Shown piece by piece: positions 29,775-31,178 of a stretch of 31,178 nt of DNA (within the stretch, counting starts at the first letter, position 1; each line of letters starts with the position of its first letter). The stretch comes from a virus. Under the pieces are notes generated by a model. The model did no database searches and was not told the origin of the DNA. It saw nothing but the letters and a program-made list of their open reading frames with translations. The position numbers were made by a program, and so were the translations under genes. Where the stretch lies: IMG/VR virus record IMGVR_UViG_3300042868_002228, positions 1-31,178 of that record; one strand, written 5' to 3'.

Positions 29775-29965
29775 TTCGTCTCTCCTATGGTGTCCTTGAT
29801 CCAAGTCACCAGCATGTGCGCGTCAAGCACGGCGTCCCTGACGCTCTCGAAATACTCTGGTGTGTAGTCTTGCGGGCTGAGCAGGTAGTGATCCAGATCA
29901 GACCCGGCTGCGAACAGCCGTTCATGCACGGTGTCCAGCGCCTCGCGTATGTTTTTTGGTTTCAT
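29771..29965 (-). CDS. Small helical protein, 64 aa, unknown function
   Basis: 64 aa from the ATG with AAAGGAGAGAC upstream; a longer frame starting 25 codons earlier overlaps the peptidase gene. MKPKNIREALDTVHERLFAA, then DYTPEYFESVRDAVLDAHML: three helices with acidic faces. It starts 13 bp after the peptidase stop. No family is recognised. Confidence 0.76.
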   Translation of the reverse strand: MKPKNIREALDTVHERLFAAGSDLDHYLLSPQDYTPEYFESVRDAVLDAHMLVTWIKDTIGETK

Positions 29966-29978
29966 GTAGTCTCTCCTT

Positions 29979-31097
29979 TCAGGCGGCATGCGCCATATCA
30001 AACAACGTGCACAGGATGCTGTCAACATCGTTGTGCCCACACATACCCATCGCCATCGTGATGGCGTCTTCGGTCAGCTTCTTGCGGTCGATGAACCGCC
30101 TCGCAAGCTCGGGCTCCTCCGGGTACACACACTCGGACATCAGCTTGATGAGGTTGGTGAAGAACCCCTGCCGCGCATCGAGCAGGCACTCGTACAGGTA
30201 CTCGTCATCTTCGAGCAGGCCTACGTCATCAGCCTCGAACGCAGCCCATTTGCTGTCCGCCGCGCTGGTAGCGGCAGCCGAACTCCACCAGCCCTGTGTG
30301 CCGTAGTTCCTGTACTCGACCAGCTTGGGGTCGCGGTCGGTAGGTAGGCCGTCCCAGTCAATGTCGAGCACCGCCTTGGCAAGCAGGTCGAAGTGCACGA
30401 TGTCCAGTTGCTCGCGCTCGCTGTGCTCGTACATGTAGCCGCACGATATGTTGGTGCACTCGGGGATGATCTCGGTGAACTCAGCGGTGTCGGTGTACAC
30501 CCCCGTGTCATCGGGCAGGTACATCAGCCCGTCATCGGTCGCGTTGAGCGCAGCAGCCAGCGCATCGGCGAACACATCAGAGCAGCAGCGCCCGTACCCT
30601 TGGTGGGTGATGACGCTATCAATGCCGCGCCTGTCGAACGCAATGGCACGGCTGAACTCAGCGAGCAGGGTAGGGTACGCCTCGGCCAAGTGCTTGGCGC
30701 CGATGCCGCCGCACTCCTCGCCTTGCGTGAAGATGAAATACCCCGGCACACTGGCGTGCAGCATGTGCATGAGCAGCGCACAGCCCACCCCATCATCCGC
30801 GCCCAGCGGTGCGCCGTCAGCGAACCACATGGCCTTGGTCTTGCGTATCTTGTTGGCCCCGACGGTGCGGTGCACGGTGTCCACATGCGCCACGAACAGT
30901 GTCTTGTGTCCGTCGTGTGTGCGGTTGTCGACGTGCACGTTGCCCTCAGTATCCTGCCACGCAACAGGGCGCAGCCGCTCGGGTAAGCGGTCGATCAGCC
31001 AGTCCGTGAACACGGCGCTGCCCATCGTTTCATGGGGCCGCTTCATGCTCAGCGCACGTTGCAGGGTCTTGTAAAGCATGGTTTGGTTCTTCTTCAT
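29979..31097 (-). CDS. M20/M28-like zinc peptidase, 372 aa
   Basis: 372 aa. The co-catalytic zinc site of clan MH peptidases can be followed in order: H71 and D73 in LFVAHVDTVH, D101 in PLGADDGVG (bridging), E127-E128 in TQGEECGG (catalytic base and ligand), D155 in AIAFDRRG, and H225 in YMYEHSERE. The core ends at ~250. Residues ~250-372 are an extra, acidic and helical C-terminal part not needed for the fold. The enzyme would remove amino acids from peptides or process small substrates in the host cytoplasm; there is no signal peptide. AAGAGAACC precedes the ATG. It is the first minus-strand gene in the window, behind a perfect 17-bp palindrome, so probably an early, regulated gene. Confidence 0.85.
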   Translation of the reverse strand: MKKNQTMLYKTLQRALSMKRPHETMGSAVFTDWLIDRLPERLRPVAWQDTEGNVHVDNRTHDGHKTLFVAHVDTVHRTVGANKIRKTKAMWFADGAPLGADDGVGCALLMHMLHASVPGYFIFTQGEECGGIGAKHLAEAYPTLLAEFSRAIAFDRRGIDSVITHQGYGRCCSDVFADALAAALNATDDGLMYLPDDTGVYTDTAEFTEIIPECTNISCGYMYEHSEREQLDIVHFDLLAKAVLDIDWDGLPTDRDPKLVEYRNYGTQGWWSSAAATSAADSKWAAFEADDVGLLEDDEYLYECLLDARQGFFTNLIKLMSECVYPEEPELARRFIDRKKLTEDAITMAMGMCGHNDVDSILCTLFDMAHAA

Positions 31098-31130
31098 TTG
31101 GTTCTCTTAGTTGATTGTCGTTGTTGAAAC

Positions 31131-31147
31131 TGTGTCACGGTGACACA
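31131..31147. promoter_or_regulatory. Perfect 17-bp palindrome upstream of the peptidase gene, probable operator
   Basis: TGTGTCAC-G-GTGACACA, two 8-bp arms around one base, lies 34 bp upstream of the peptidase ATG in the 81-bp region 31098-31178, which holds no gene. It has the size and symmetry of a dimeric repressor site. No convincing -35/-10 pair was seen; GACAAT on the minus strand at about 31120 is a weak -10 candidate. Confidence 0.55.
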
Positions 31148-31178
31148 CTTACTGGGGCTGCAGTGTCCACACCACGGG

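Noticed and set aside
1-31178. tRNA, rRNA, insertion sequences, integrase and attachment sites
   Set aside because: Nothing with the features of these was seen on reading both strands; a dedicated tRNA scan could still find a diverged tRNA.

Overview
The window looks like one end of the genome of a tailed, probably podovirus-like bacteriophage. No host housekeeping genes, rRNA or tRNA were seen. The evidence for a phage is a complete replication gene set (family A DNA polymerase, primase-helicase, SNF2-like helicase, ssDNA-binding-like protein, several nucleases), a very large virion-type polyvalent protein, and a dense row of tiny overlapping genes typical of phage early regions. Several small proteins (modules starting MTKDDII, modules ending AIRARGNT, a NPLTDDGDALRLAVKL protein) resemble ones I associate with phages of Burkholderiales and other freshwater Betaproteobacteria. 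The host assignment is an inference. No terminase, capsid, portal, lysis or integrase gene is in the window, so the lifestyle cannot be decided.

Layout. Bases 1-12223 hold three plus-strand genes of late or structural character: a Q/N/A-rich repeat protein (5' end outside the window), a Pro/Gln-rich protein of 666 aa, and a 2527-aa polyvalent protein with an HEMGH metallopeptidase motif and an LPD38-like C-terminal region. From position, size and composition I infer these are virion-internal or DNA-ejection proteins. From about 12180 to 31097 every gene is on the minus strand, so the two blocks converge near 12.2-12.4 kb, where three perfect stem-loops lie inside a small minus-strand gene.

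Minus strand, read in the direction of transcription from right to left. (1) 31097-28123: an M20/M28-like zinc peptidase behind a perfect 17-bp palindrome, then small genes including a 38-aa zinc-ribbon protein. (2) A 125-bp gap at 27998-28122 with a promoter candidate, an operator-like element and a hairpin. (3) 27997-22817: about 25 small genes, mostly joined by 4-nt ATGA overlaps, led by a winged-helix-like regulator. They include a DUF7448-like protein, two membrane microproteins and a set of proteins built from three shuffled modules. (4) 22830-16766: replication and recombination genes, with a VRR-NUC nuclease, DNA polymerase (TTG start, Leu at the O-helix '762' position), a HExxH protein, a Cas4/RecB-like nuclease with four cysteines, an HNH protein and an SNF2-like helicase. 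(5) 17170-12180: a conserved coiled-coil protein, an ssDNA-binding-like protein, an HTH regulator, a 52-aa protein, the primase-helicase and a 67-aa protein.

The strongest unusual signal is three perfect DnaA boxes (TTATCCACA) within 70 bp at the 3' end of the helicase gene, beside an AT-rich gap that also carries a promoter and operator candidate. This resembles a DnaA-dependent replication origin. The gap shares a 17-bp near-identical operator-like element with the gap at 28.1 kb, which suggests coordinated control of two transcription units.

Eleven genes too short for a routine ORF cut-off, or missed by one, were found by hand and are listed. For about ten others the start was moved to the Met that has a Shine-Dalgarno sequence and an ATGA junction.
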